Notes under the pieces: model-generated | What the model was told of the DNA's origin: nothing | The model's input: only the letters and a program-made list of their open reading frames with translations | The model's database searches: none | Part shown: positions 1 through 10,614 of the stretch, one piece after another | How the letters are laid out: each line of letters starts with the position of its first letter | How positions within the stretch are numbered: position 1 is the stretch's first letter | Origin: Hansfordia pulvinata | Lineage: Eukaryota > Ascomycota > Sordariomycetes > Xylariales | Assembly (NCBI GenBank): GCA_006538405.1 | Contig: BJKQ01000009.1 | Span: forward strand, 186,001-250,000 | Reading direction: 5' to 3' | Length of the DNA: 64,000 bases | Made by a program: the position numbers and the translations under genes

Positions 1-1
1 C

Positions 2-1023
2 GTCATGCTGCTGTTGGCGCTGGAGTGGGGAGGAGCAACGCTGCCCTGGTCCGACCCGCGCATCGTCGGCCTGCTGGTCGGCAGCGGCGCGGCGGCTTTG
101 TTGTTTGCGGGCGTCGAGATGAGCGGTGGCGAGCACTCCATGCTCCCCCCTGGCTTCTTCACCGACCGCGACGTCTTGTGCTCCATGCTCTATAGTTTCT
201 TCTTCGGCTGCTCCTTCTTTCCCCTCGTCTACTACGTCTCGCTGTACTTCCAGGCCGTCTTCGGCGACTCGGCCGTCCAGGCAGGTATCAAACAGCTACC
301 CATGCTCATCGCCGTCGTCATCTCCTCTATCGCCTCGGGCGCCATCATCACCGCATCAGGCTATTACAATCCCGTCATCCTCGTGGAGGTGGCCATGTCC
401 GCCGCGGGCGCCGGGCTCATCACCACCTTCACCCTCGACACGCCCACCGCTCACTGGTTCGGCTACCAGGTGCTGGCAGGCCTGGGCACGGGCATCGGCT
501 TTCAGGCGGGCGTCATCGTCGTGCAGAACGTCGTGCCCCCCTCCCTCGTCGCCCAGGGCACCGCCTGTGTCCAGTTCTTCCAGCAGCTGGGTGGCGCCGT
601 CAGCATCGCCGCCGCGCAGACGCTGTTCCAGAATGGCGTCGTCGAGGGCGTCCGCGGGCTGGGGATAGTAGAGGGGCCCTCGACCCTGCCGTCGTCATCA
701 ATACGGGCGCCAGCCAGATTCCCGCTACCCTGGGCCGCTTGGGCCGCTCGGACCTCGTCCGCCCCGTCCTTGCTGCCTACCTGGGCGGGCTCCGCCAGAC
801 CTACTACCTGTCCACCGTCGGTGCATGTCTGGCATTTGTCTGCGCCCTGGGCCTGCGGTGGAAGCGGATCGCGAAGCAACCGCCGCCGCCCCAGCAGCGG
901 CAGGGCTCGCAACGAGGCCAAGCTCACGGCGACAGCGGAGAAGACTGCGCCTCGTCGGTTGTGGAAGCTGCAGAAGAGAAGGGTCCTGGTCGGCACGTGA
1001 ACACGCCGGGCAGTTGCTGCTGA
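2..1023 (+). CDS. MFS multidrug/toxin efflux transporter (DHA2 type), 3' part, one frameshift
   Basis: This is the C-terminal part of a 12-14 segment major facilitator transporter of the plasma membrane. The start lies outside the window and the frame is already open at base 2. Several hydrophobic helices are visible, with family hallmarks such as PLVYYVSLYFQ, AGIKQLPML, YQVLAGLGTGIGFQ and FFQQLGGAVSIAAAQTLF, typical of fungal DHA2 drug and toxin pumps. The frame at 2-672 loses homology after VVEGVRGLG. The expected continuation (LDPAVVINTGASQIP, then GGLRQTYYLS and a last helix) is in another frame from about 679 and stops at 1021-1023. One extra base in the G4/C3 run at 673-679 rejoins them. 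The substrate cannot be read from sequence. The adjacent oxidase is transcribed the same way. Confidence 0.85.
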
Positions 1024-2643
1024 GGCACTCGCTTCTGCAAAGCTAAAGGAAAGTGGCCAAAAGGTTGTCAAGGAACCGCGCATCCGGGCCAGAACAGTAC
1101 CAAGCGCCACTTGGTCCAAAGAGTCGGATCGCCACCTTTCAGATACCATGTATAGAACTTGCCATTGTCTTTGTAGTAACCGCTTAAGGTTGGCGTCAAG
1201 TTCCAGCTTTCACTTTGCGTGGGCCGAGATGGCTAGCCTCGTTAAAGCTCGTGCGACCTTCCTCGCGATGAGGGAAGCCTTGAGCAGCGAGCAACGAGTA
1301 CTTTATCAGGCAGCCTGCGTTCAACCAGACTGGGAGGTTATTCGACATCACCCACGCTAACGAGGATGTGTGGAAGAGTCGAAGCAAGACCATCAGAATA
1401 ATTCGTTGGCGCGCCGCCGCAGGGCTTGTTACGGGGTGCCACCCGTGGCGTCCACACAGGGGAGTTGTCGTGCGCGATTGCTCACTGCCTCCTCGGCATC
1501 CCTTGCCCAGGCCACATGAAACCGTCAAATTTCTAGATTCTTAACCCTCGGCGACGATCTATAGATGTCATCACCCTCAGCGACGATCCATAAATGTCAT
1601 CACCCTCGGCGACGAGCTGTACACCACTGTCCGACTCGCCGAATCCCACTCGCACTCTGCGGCCACGGCCGCTATCCCCAAGCATCCCCGGTGGCTCGGT
1701 GACCTTGAATCCATTGTCCACGTGACAAGGCGAGATGTTTTCCGCAGGGATGATTTTCATCTTTCTGTTTCACCGCGTACACGGTCATGACCTGCCGCCA
1801 TTGTCATCGGGGCTGATAACCGTCTGTGGCCACTACTCGTGCATGTACCCCGGCCGAATCATCTGGACCCTCTGGCCACCCGCGCGTGTCGGTTTCCATC
1901 AACAAGGATAGGTCGCGTGGCGCTTCCGCACCAGCGTGGCGACGAATTTGCGGCTTAGTAGCAATTTTTCAAAGTTTAGGTTCTGGGGGACCGGGTAGGA
2001 CGGCGAGGCCTTTCTCACAAGCGCCAAGCCGCCCACCACGAGAAAAGATGCTGAATGGGCCGGCAACGGCCAAACAGGTTGTCAATTGCACGTCTGCCTG
2101 CCTCGCTCTTTTTCTTGCCTTTAGAACGCGCGACTCCACTTGGGTAAACATGGCTCCCTCCATCCACCGCCCACGCACTCGAAAGAAATCGGCTACTCTG
2201 TAGGTTGCCGACTGGCCTGCATTTCGAAGCAAGGGTGTGATGCCAAATACGGCGCTTCGAGGACTTGTAGCTTCTTTCAATGTACAATACGGCCGATTCA
2301 AGGTACAGGGTCAGCGCCACGCACAAAAATACACCACTTCGGACAGGGGTTCAACCAGGCACCAGGTATCCGCCTTGTCGTCGAGCCACCGCCCAAGTAT
2401 TTGCGTCGAGGCTTGGAGCCCGCGAAGCTCTGGTTCCACACCAAGCGGGCCTTATGAGTGCAGGCTTTGCGAGCTGCAAATTTGGTTGTATTTTTACCTT
2501 TTACATTGCTTGGGAACCTGAACCCCAGCGAGTCGACTATAAGTGATGACGTGTTCCCTCCTCTGGATGATGCCATGGACCCTTGAGGCTCATGCGTCAA
2601 CAACCTCGGCTCTGAAAGCCCCATTAGCACAACGGCAGGCAGG
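1024..2643. other. Intergenic, presumed oxidase promoter
   Basis: No open frame here has a recognisable domain or coherent codon usage. Apart from a short tandem repeat at 1544-1617, I see only ordinary non-coding sequence. The part just before 2644 should contain the promoter and 5' UTR of the oxidase gene; I see no unambiguous TATA box. Confidence 0.6.
1544..1617. repeat. 29-bp tandem repeat, about 2.5 copies
   Basis: Units begin at 1544, 1573 and 1602, each with accctcggcgacgat or a one-base variant followed by a tail of the type ccataaatgtcatc. The third unit degenerates after about 16 bp. The period is exactly 29 bp. It lies about 1 kb upstream of the oxidase start codon and is not in a gene. 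Confidence 0.8.
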
Positions 2644-3952
2644 ATGGCTTTCACTAACAGGCATTTTAGCCGTATCTGGCTTCTCATGGCGGCTCTATTG
2701 GCCTGTCATGCCTGCGCCGCTCTTGAGTACGACTACAAGCTGGTGGTCAGCGACAAGGACATCAAGATCAACTGCCAGACGCGCCGGTCACTGGTCATCG
2801 ACGGCGGCGTGGGCCAGACTATCCGGATGAAGGAGGGGGAGGTGACCAGAGTTCTAGTAGAGAACAACTCGGAAAAGAGTGACATCGCCATGGTAAGACG
2901 GCCCCGAAGACTGCTCGCCCCCTTTGACCGAGACAGTTGGGAAAAGACGCACGCTGACGTGATCCTACCAACAACAGCACTGGCACGGCCTCACCATGCG
3001 GACCGCCCCGTTCTCGGACGGCGTCCCGATGGTGTCGCAGTGGCCTATCAAGCCCGGCAGGTCGTACATGTACCAGATCCGGCCCGAGAAGGGCGACGCG
3101 GGCACGTACTTCTACCACTCGCACGTGGGGTTCCAGGCGCACACGGCCTACGGGCTGCTGATCGTGGACGACAAGCACGGGGCGCTGGGCCGGAAGCACC
3201 GGTACGACGGGGAGATCCCGCTCGTCTTCACCGACTACTACCCGCAGTCGGACCGGAGCGTCGAGCAGGGGCTCATGGCGGACCCGTTCGTGTGGCCCGG
3301 CGAGACGCACGCCATCAGCCTCAACGGGCAGTCCGGCCGGGTCGCCGCGGGGCAGGGGCGGGACCGGACCTGCGAGCCGCACGTCATCGAGGTGGAGCCG
3401 GGCAAGACGTACCGGCTGCGGCTCGTGGGCGGGACCGTCATCTCGTACGTGTTCGTCGGCATCGAGGGCCACGAGGACCTGGGCGTCGTCGAGGCCGACG
3501 GGTCCTGGGCGAAGGACGAGGTGCGCACGGGGCGGATCCAGCTGTCGAGCGGGCAGCGGTACTCGGCGCTGCTGCGGACCAAGACGGAGGCGCAGCTGGG
3601 CGGCAAGTGCTCGTACTGGGTGCGCTACGAGAACCGGTACCGGCCCGAGGAGATGGAGGGTTACGCCCTGCTGCGGTACAAGTCGGAGCGGTGCACCGAC
3701 TCGGCCGCGCCGGCGGCCCTCCCGCGGACGCCGCCCGTCGCGCTGCCGAGGGACAGGGCCGAGATCAACAGGTGGATGGAGGACGAGCTGGAGCCCGCCA
3801 GCGGCGGCGAGGACTTCCCGTCCGGGGACGAGGTGACGCGGACCCTCGTCGTCCAGACGACGCAGCACCTGAACAAGGGCGCCTTGTCGTGGCAGTAAGT
3901 CGATTTTCCCAAGGAGAAGAAGACAAGAGGAGTTTCCTCGGGCTCGGTCTTG

Positions 3953-4012
<60 letters not shown>

Positions 4013-4807
4013 AACCCTCGCGATATACGGAGTGCTAACACGTGGAAACCCCCTCGCAGGATGTCGGGCCTCAGCTGGAACGAGGAGACGGAGCAGCACC
4101 GCGGGATCACGCCGTACCTGATCGACGCGTACCGCAACGGGCGAGTGCCCGACTACGACCGGGCGATGGGCAACAGGGGGTGGGACCCGGAGGCGAACGC
4201 GTTCCCGTTCAAGGTCGGCGAGGTCGTGGACATTGTGTGGCAGAACACGTGCGGGCCGGGCGGCAGCTTCGAGTTCCACCCGATGCACGCGCACGGCGAG
4301 CACTACTGGGACCTCGGCGCCGGGCCGGGGCGCTACGACCGCCGCGAGAACGAGCGCAAGTTCCGCCGGCGCCCGCCCATGAAGCGCGACACGACCAACC
4401 TGTACCGGTACTCGGACAAGGCGCGCCCGGGCACCCTCAACGGCTGGCGCGCGTGGCGCATCCGCTTCACCGAGAAGAACGTCGGCGCCTGGATGATGCA
4501 CTGCCACCTGGTGCCGCACATGATCATGGGTGAGTCCCCCGACCGCTGGCTGTGCAGAGTCCGTCGAATGAGGCCCCAGGGGGCTGGGGGGGGGGGGGAG
4601 GGGAGGGGGCGAATTTCGCTGACTAGAATAACAGGCATGCAGATCGTCGCCGTTGTGGGAACGGCCAAGCAGATCAAGGCGAGCATCGACCGGATCCCGT
4701 CGCCGTGGAAAGAAGGCTACATGGAGCAGGGCGGCATCGCGTACGGAAAGAGAGACGTGGACCCGGACTTCTACCCTTTCTTCGAAACCATCGGTTCGGG
4801 GGCTTAG
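2644..4807 (+). CDS. Secreted multicopper oxidase, ascorbate-oxidase/laccase-like
   Basis: Exons are 2644-2892, 2978-3894, 4060-4529 and 4635-4807 (602 aa). Introns have GTAAGA, GTAAGT and GTGAGT donors and AG acceptors, and the joins restore codons exactly. Residues 1-26 form a signal peptide ending in a small-residue ACAA-type site. Three cupredoxin domains are expected. All copper motifs are visible: HWHG at 84-87, HSH at 130-132, HPMHAHG from 462, and HCHLVPHMIMGM at 536-547. The last motif supplies the Cys-His bridge and an axial Met, so type 1, 2 and 3 copper sites should be intact. The family oxidises phenols, ascorbate or pigment precursors with reduction of O2 to water, outside the cell or in the wall. 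The Met ligand and overall order favour the fungal ascorbate-oxidase branch over classical laccases; the substrate is unknown. Intron 2 holds a GA microsatellite and intron 3 a G13 run. Confidence 0.9.
3959..4010. repeat. (GA)26 microsatellite in oxidase intron 2
   Basis: An uninterrupted GA dinucleotide run lies between the donor at 3895 and the acceptor at 4059. It makes up about a third of the 165-bp intron. Being intronic, length variation would not alter the protein directly. A second shorter GA run follows the stop codon, at 4808-4826. Confidence 0.95.
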
Positions 4808-7074
4808 AAGAGAGAGAGAGAGAGAAAGACAGAAGAAAAAAAAGAAAAAAAGGGAAGTACGAGTATACCTACTTTTTGTTCGATTACTTGTATGATTACC
4901 TTGCCTTCCCTACCTACCTACTTACTTTCCTTCAGTATCTTGGAAGACTCCTACGAAGGACTGCGCGCGGGCGCGCAGACACGAGACACGATGGTTGGGT
5001 TAATGCCGCGTCTTGGCCACAGCTGTACTAGTAAGCGTTCAGGTATTGGTCTGCATCTTTGAAATAGATATAGAGATAAAATGATAGAATAGAGATGGAA
5101 CGATACAATAGAGCGGACTTCGTTGGGGCGCAGGCTCCATATGCACATGCACAAATCGAACGACTCATATCGGCTTCTGTTTTTTTCTCTTCTTTTTTTT
5201 TCGGTTTCGCTTCCTGTCGTGAACGTCTATCAGCTGGTCCTCACATCAGGCAGCTTCTGAGCAATGAAGAACGAGAAACGACGCAGTGGCTTAGAATCGT
5301 AAGCCTTGCCGCCACAGGGCCAGGGTCCCCCCCCCCCCCAAAAAAAAAAAGTTCATACCCCGGTATTAATCAGCCCTCAGCCGCACCACAGCTTCCGCCA
5401 CGCCCCCTCTCTTCTTCCCCTGCCTTCCAAGGCTACGAATATGACCTTTGTCATCGCAAAGTTCTCACCTCAGACCCCCAAAAAGAAAACCCTGCGCGGC
5501 ACCGCTGACGTACGGAGCAGTCAGCGAAGTGTCGCCCCGGCTCTCGGCGGAGACCACCGAGTCCCGAACCCGGGACCGCCGAGCACACGCGCGCCCGCCC
5601 GCTTAGTCGAGATGAGAGGAAGAAAAAAAGAGACCACCGAGCAGAAACCTCCTCTCCCCTCCTCCCTCCCCTGCCTGCCCAGACGATCACATCGACTCAG
5701 ACCAAAGACCCCCCCCCCCCCCACCCACCCACGCGGACACAATACCCCTAGTCGTGGAGGACACGCTCTGACCAACGAAGTCGCGGCGGCAAGGCTCTGT
5801 ACGATCGCGTACTCGTAGTCCAATCTTACGAGAGACCGCTTGCCCTCTGAAGCCTTGCGGTCGCGGGAGGCCCACGTGGCGGGGGTCTGTGGTGGCGGGC
5901 CGGTCTCAAGGTGCTCAGGTCTTGTGGGTATGCGCGAAAAGGAAAGGGGGGGGGGTGGCGGCGTGGCCGCCAAGCGTAGTTGTCAAAGAGGGGAGGGAAA
6001 GCTAGCACGAGATTTCCCCACGGCCGCGCGCCGACGTGCCACAAAGCCGCAAGCAAGGCTGCCAGGACGGTCGTAGTCTCGCTCTATGTGGTGTATCTGC
6101 GCGTTTGTGCAAAAACTCAGCCCGAGTCCCCCCCCCCCCCCCCCGGAAGTGCAGACAGGACGCCGAGGATCGATGGCCGGGTCTGTTCGGCGCCCTGACA
6201 TTGCTATTCTTCTCCATTTCTCATTCCCTCTTTTTTTTAAGGGCCGCCCGCGACCCTGAGGACGGCGGCAACGCAACGGGGCACCCGGACGGCACGGACG
6301 CTTTCGAACGGAACGCGATCTTGCAGGGCTTCGTCGTGCCACCCGAGACAGCGGCCATCTCTAGCGAGACTGGTGTCTATAAGCTTCTTCATTGAGATAC
6401 GGCACTCTGTGGCAGACGGCTTCATTAAACTAAGGGATTTAAGTGAGTGTACAAGGGGGGTGACAATTCTGGCTAACGCTGTCGCACACGGTTGCCTGAA
6501 ACGGCGTTTCGAGAATTTCCATGGAGAAGGGGGCCGAAAGGGTATTACTATTAGACGGGTGGCAGTGAAAGTGCTTATGAACCCAGGGAAGCAACTAATC
6601 AAGTATAGAGACAAGCACGTTTTCATGGCTTCGAAGTCAAGGTCAATACCAGTGCTCAAGCATCAACAAATAAATACTGATTCACGGGTCTGAAACTCGA
6701 AAAGCTGAACATAATGATGCATTCGTTCATGTTTGGGGACAAATGGCTACCAATCTATTTCACTGTCCTGCCGGGCGCTTTTCCAATCTATGAACAACCA
6801 AAGTCAACAATAAGCCCCCTTCGCAGGTAAATCGCTGAACCCTTCATCCTGTCAAACGTCCCGTTCCTCTCCTATTTTGCTCAGGAGAGACTCGTAAAGT
6901 CACATGAATGTGGTGTGAATGCGCCCGCTGTTGGCCGCGTTCGGTCATGTCATAAAGATGAAGAAAGAAAAGGCAAATACAAAAGGAAACCCAAAGCAAA
7001 CTCGGGCGCAACGATCCTCAGAAGCAGTGAAGACGGCGCTGCCTTGATACTGATCGCAACAGGGGCGCCAACGT
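4808..7074. other. Intergenic between convergent oxidase and Argonaute genes
   Basis: This should contain both 3' UTRs. I see a GA run (4808-4826), C13 followed by A11 (5327-5350), C14 (5709-5722), G10-type tracts near 5946 and C17 (6128-6144), but no open frame that looks like a real protein. The octamer TACGAGTA/TACTCGTA occurs at 4858 and 5810. Confidence 0.55.
6128..6144. repeat. C17 homopolymer
   Basis: This is an uninterrupted run of 17 cytosines in intergenic DNA, one of at least fifteen G or C runs of 10 or more in the window. Confidence 0.9.
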
Positions 7075-10000
7075 CTAGATATAGTACATTGAGTCGCGAA
7101 TCTTCTCGTGGACCTTGCGACCGATGATGCTAGTGTGGTCGTTCTCGCTCAGGGCCGGCCCGCTGTTGCGGCCGCCACTACTGAACACATCATCCATGTA
7201 GGCCCGTTGCCGGGTGCACAGAATGTCCGCGTAATAGGCCGGTGGGCATATGCTCACCGCTTTGGTGGCACGACCGAACAGGTAACACATCTCGTGTGTG
7301 AGTGCCTCAAGGCTGTTGGCCGCGTTAAGGCCAGCAGAAGCTCGGAAGCACTCATCCAACAACAGCGTGTAGTGAGCGGGCCGGGCAGTTCCTGCTTGAG
7401 TGTTAGTATTCTATTCCTGCCAGTTGAAGCTTGGCCGTCAGGTAACTTACCTTGCAAGGCCGAGTGTGCAGTCAGAAAGAAGTCCCAGACGTTGGCTTGC
7501 GTCACGCCGCGGTCGACGACAGTGCCGGGCAGAATGTTGCGCGAGCTGGTAATCTTCTGCGGGTCGCCGGGGTAGAAACGGGTCTGGTGTCTCTTGACCG
7601 AGACAATAATGGAGAAATGCGGCCCTTTACCGCCTGGGTAAAGCGACGCACAGGCGCTGCGCATGAAGGGCAGCTCCTTGTCGAGAACCTGCTGGAACTG
7701 GCCCTCGGACACGCCATCGCGGAACACAATAATGCGTTCCGGATACTTGCCGTTCCGCGCCTGCCAGATCTTCAGGTGACGCTTGAACGCATCCTCCAGG
7801 TTCTGGTCCAGCATCTCCACCTTGCCCTTCTGCGACCACGCGGTGGCAGGCCATTGGCCCAGGTATTTGTCGACGCTGGCGACAACGCCGACCAGACTCG
7901 GCATCTTGTCAGCGTCGCCGGCGACGTTCGTGGGGTGCGTCACGTCGTAGCCGACCACCATCGTCTTGCCAGACGCCAGTGCCGGGATCTCGGTCTTGAG
8001 GTAGTGGTTCACACCCCCCATCTTGAGGTTGACCTTGAGCGCCACGTTGGCGAAGAACTGCGGGTTTGACTTTCGCAAGTTACCCCAGACCATGCACGTG
8101 CTGTGAATGCCAAACTCGACGTCGCAAACCGTCTTGACCTCGTTGTACAGGAACGAGTCCTGCTTCGGCAAGATGAAGAAGATGTAATCCGGGAGCTGGT
8201 TGTTGCGCTGATGCTTCTTGAGGATGTCCCTGAGCGTGTGGATTCCATTGCGAGCTTGCGGCAAGCTTTCTGGTCCACGGGCTTGTCCGTTGATGGCAAT
8301 GCCCATGCTGCGTTTTTGAAAGTCCACAAACTTCCCCATGACTTCATCGATCTCCCCAAAGAAATTGCCTAGACCGAAGCTCATGTAGGTCCAGTTGCTA
8401 AGCGGCTTCCCGCTCTTGTAGACGCCAACGTCCCGCATGTTCCAACCGCCGTTGAAGATGTTGACAATCTTCCCACCGGAGTAGACAATGCCTGGAGGGG
8501 GAAGCTCGCGACCTTTCACAGTCAAGAGCTCCTTCCCAACGGACACTCCGAATCGAGTCTGTCAGGGTCAGCAACACAAGTCTTTTGGTGGGCACAGACA
8601 AGAGGATCGACACTCACAAGATCCTGGTTTCCGTCCAGCTTAAGAATCTGCCGCCCCTGTTTCATCAGGGACTGGGCGTTTGCATATGGCGAACGGCAGG
8701 CGACTTTGATCATGTCCGCAGTTTCGTTCGGCGTGGTCTTCCGCTTAAGCACCTGACCTGGAATAACCTCCAGGAGCTCTGCTGGCACGAATACAGGCTT
8801 CTGCACAGTGCCAACGTTGGCACAGGGGAGCCGGTCGTTTGCTATAAATTGATAGCCTGTTGCAAAAGTATTAGCAAGTGATTTGCACCGACGCAGGCTC
8901 GTGCGGGAGTCTCGGGGACTTACGCTTTCGGTAGTAGTCCTTGACAGAGTATTGTCCAGGTGTGAAGCCGTGGGGGGCTGGTGCTGGGATCCAAAACCAG
9001 ATGCTGGCAGGGCCCGAGCCGCGGCCCTTAACCACAGGCTTCGGGTTGTCTGTGCACCCATCTATGGATATGGCGAGGCTTGTGATGGTTTTCTCGACAG
9101 TGTCGTGCGTCTGATCCCTCGGAGCACCAGGTTCGGGCAGCACTTTCATGCGGACACGAAGCTTCTGGATCATGTAGGACACATCAGTCCAGTACCTTTC
9201 ATCCAATCCTGGGTTGAGTTCCTCAAAAACGTCAGGCAGCGGGCCATGGGGACGGAACACGCCGTGAGAGACATTGACGTTGAGTAGCAGCCGTCCAGTT
9301 GCTGGGCGGACGCTTGCGAAGACGCCACGAAGGAGCTTGTTGCCCTCGACGCCAAGTTTGAAAGCCTCGCTGATGATATCCAGCGGGAAAAAGCGGCTCC
9401 GTCCGGCAGCGGCTGTGGTCGAGTCCATGCGCGCGTAGCTGCCGAGAACGACGCTGAGGGCATCGCGGGCGTCCTCGAACTTGGGAAATGAGACGTCCCC
9501 CGATCGGTCGTACATCTGGTGCAAATATCTCAACATATCCGCTAGAGGCACGGAGAAGGGCCCGTCGAAGCGAACACGGAAAGATTCTTGCCGCGTAAGA
9601 GGCCCGTGTCGGTGGATAATCGTCTTGTCTTCTGGGAGATCGAGCGGTTGAATCGTGAAGATTTGACTCCTGAGCTCCGTCGCGAAAGTCTCTCGGGGTA
9701 ACAGATCACGGACAACTGCCTTCACGACTTCTTCCTGTTTCCTTGCGGAGACCTTGTCATCTGCCGGCTTACCCGCAGCTTTGGCGGGTTGCTTGGGTGG
9801 ATCCTTTGCTGGTTCTTTGGACGACCCTGCCTCGCCTTCCTCTGGGCCTCGTGCCTTGGGGATCTTCTCAACGGACATGGCGTACTTGAGCATACCGACG
9901 TCTGTCACCTGGAGAGCAAAGGAATTCGTCCAGAGAATGGTCTCTCTGCCATTGGTGGCGTAGCATGGGCGGGCTGGCAGTGGGTGGCCTGTCGGGAACT

Positions 10001-10614
10001 CCCCCTCGGCAGCGGATTTCACCATCTGGTGAACAGCGACGAGGGCCGAATTCTCGAGTGCCGTGACCTGCTCATCGGGGATCGGGACTGAGCCCTCACT
10101 GTTGGATTGATTACGTCAGCTTGACTTTGCACCCTTTCTTGAGACAGTCACAGAGTCCGGGCTGCATGGCTCGGGGACACTTTATGTGAACGTACCGGAA
10201 GACAGCCGGCTCTCCGGCGAATTTGTCAAAGCGGGCACCGTCGCCGCCGCCTCGGTAGCCGCCACCTCCACGGCCCCGGTCTCCACGGCCCCTCTCTCCA
10301 CCACGGCCGCGGAATTCCCCTCCTCCGCGGCCGCGGAATTCACCACCACCACGGCCGCGGTCACCACCTCCGCGATCGCCTCGGAAGCCGCCGCGGTCAC
10401 CACCACCACGGCCGCGGTCACCTCCGCGATCGCCTCGGAAGCCGCCGCCGTGATCGCCTCGGGAGCCGCCGTCGCCACCGCCGTGATCGCCTCGATAACC
10501 GCCGCCACCACGGCCCCGGTCACCACCGCCGCGATCGCCTCGGGACCCACCGCGGCCACCGCCTCCGCCGCGTCCGCCGCGACCTTGATAGCCGCCACGA
10601 GGTCTGTCAGACAT
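7075..10614 (-). CDS. Argonaute (RNA silencing effector, QDE-2-like)
   Basis: Exons in coding order are 10196-10614, 8924-10098, 8618-8856, 7451-8558 and 7075-7391 (1085 aa). All joins restore conserved codons, for example ALQG/TARPAHY across the last intron, which carries a perfect TACTAACA branch site. Residues 1-135 are an Arg-Gly-rich tail. Then come the N domain and linker (about 140-530), PAZ (about 531-650), MID, and PIWI (about 780-1085). The slicer residues are present: Asp816 in GYDVTHP, Glu859 in KVEML as the likely glutamate finger, Asp892 in FRDGVSEGQF and Asp1036 in YYADIL. The DEDD set predicts an active small-RNA-guided endonuclease. The family acts in quelling, transposon and virus defence and milRNA pathways. 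The RG tail resembles Neurospora QDE-2 more than SMS-2, but orthology needs a tree. Confidence 0.95.
10225..10600. repeat. Degenerate coding tandem repeat (RG-rich tail of Argonaute)
   Basis: Imperfect short units rich in ccgcgg, ccacggcc and gatcgcctcgg encode DRGRGGG, GGFRGDRGGG and EFRGRGGG blocks on the minus strand. The repeats keep the reading frame through the first exon. Such tracts vary in length between strains and are natural sites for arginine methylation. Confidence 0.85.

Noticed and set aside
673..679. Programmed -1 ribosomal frameshifting at the MFS G/C run
   Set aside because: In the zero frame the run does not form an X XXY YYZ slippery heptamer, and the same defect recurs in unrelated genes.
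2819..4519. 566-codon minus-strand open frame over the oxidase
   Set aside because: It is antisense to conserved copper-motif exons and made mostly of Arg, Val, Leu and Pro, as expected of the complement of GC-rich codons. It also spans the GA repeat as SLSLSL.
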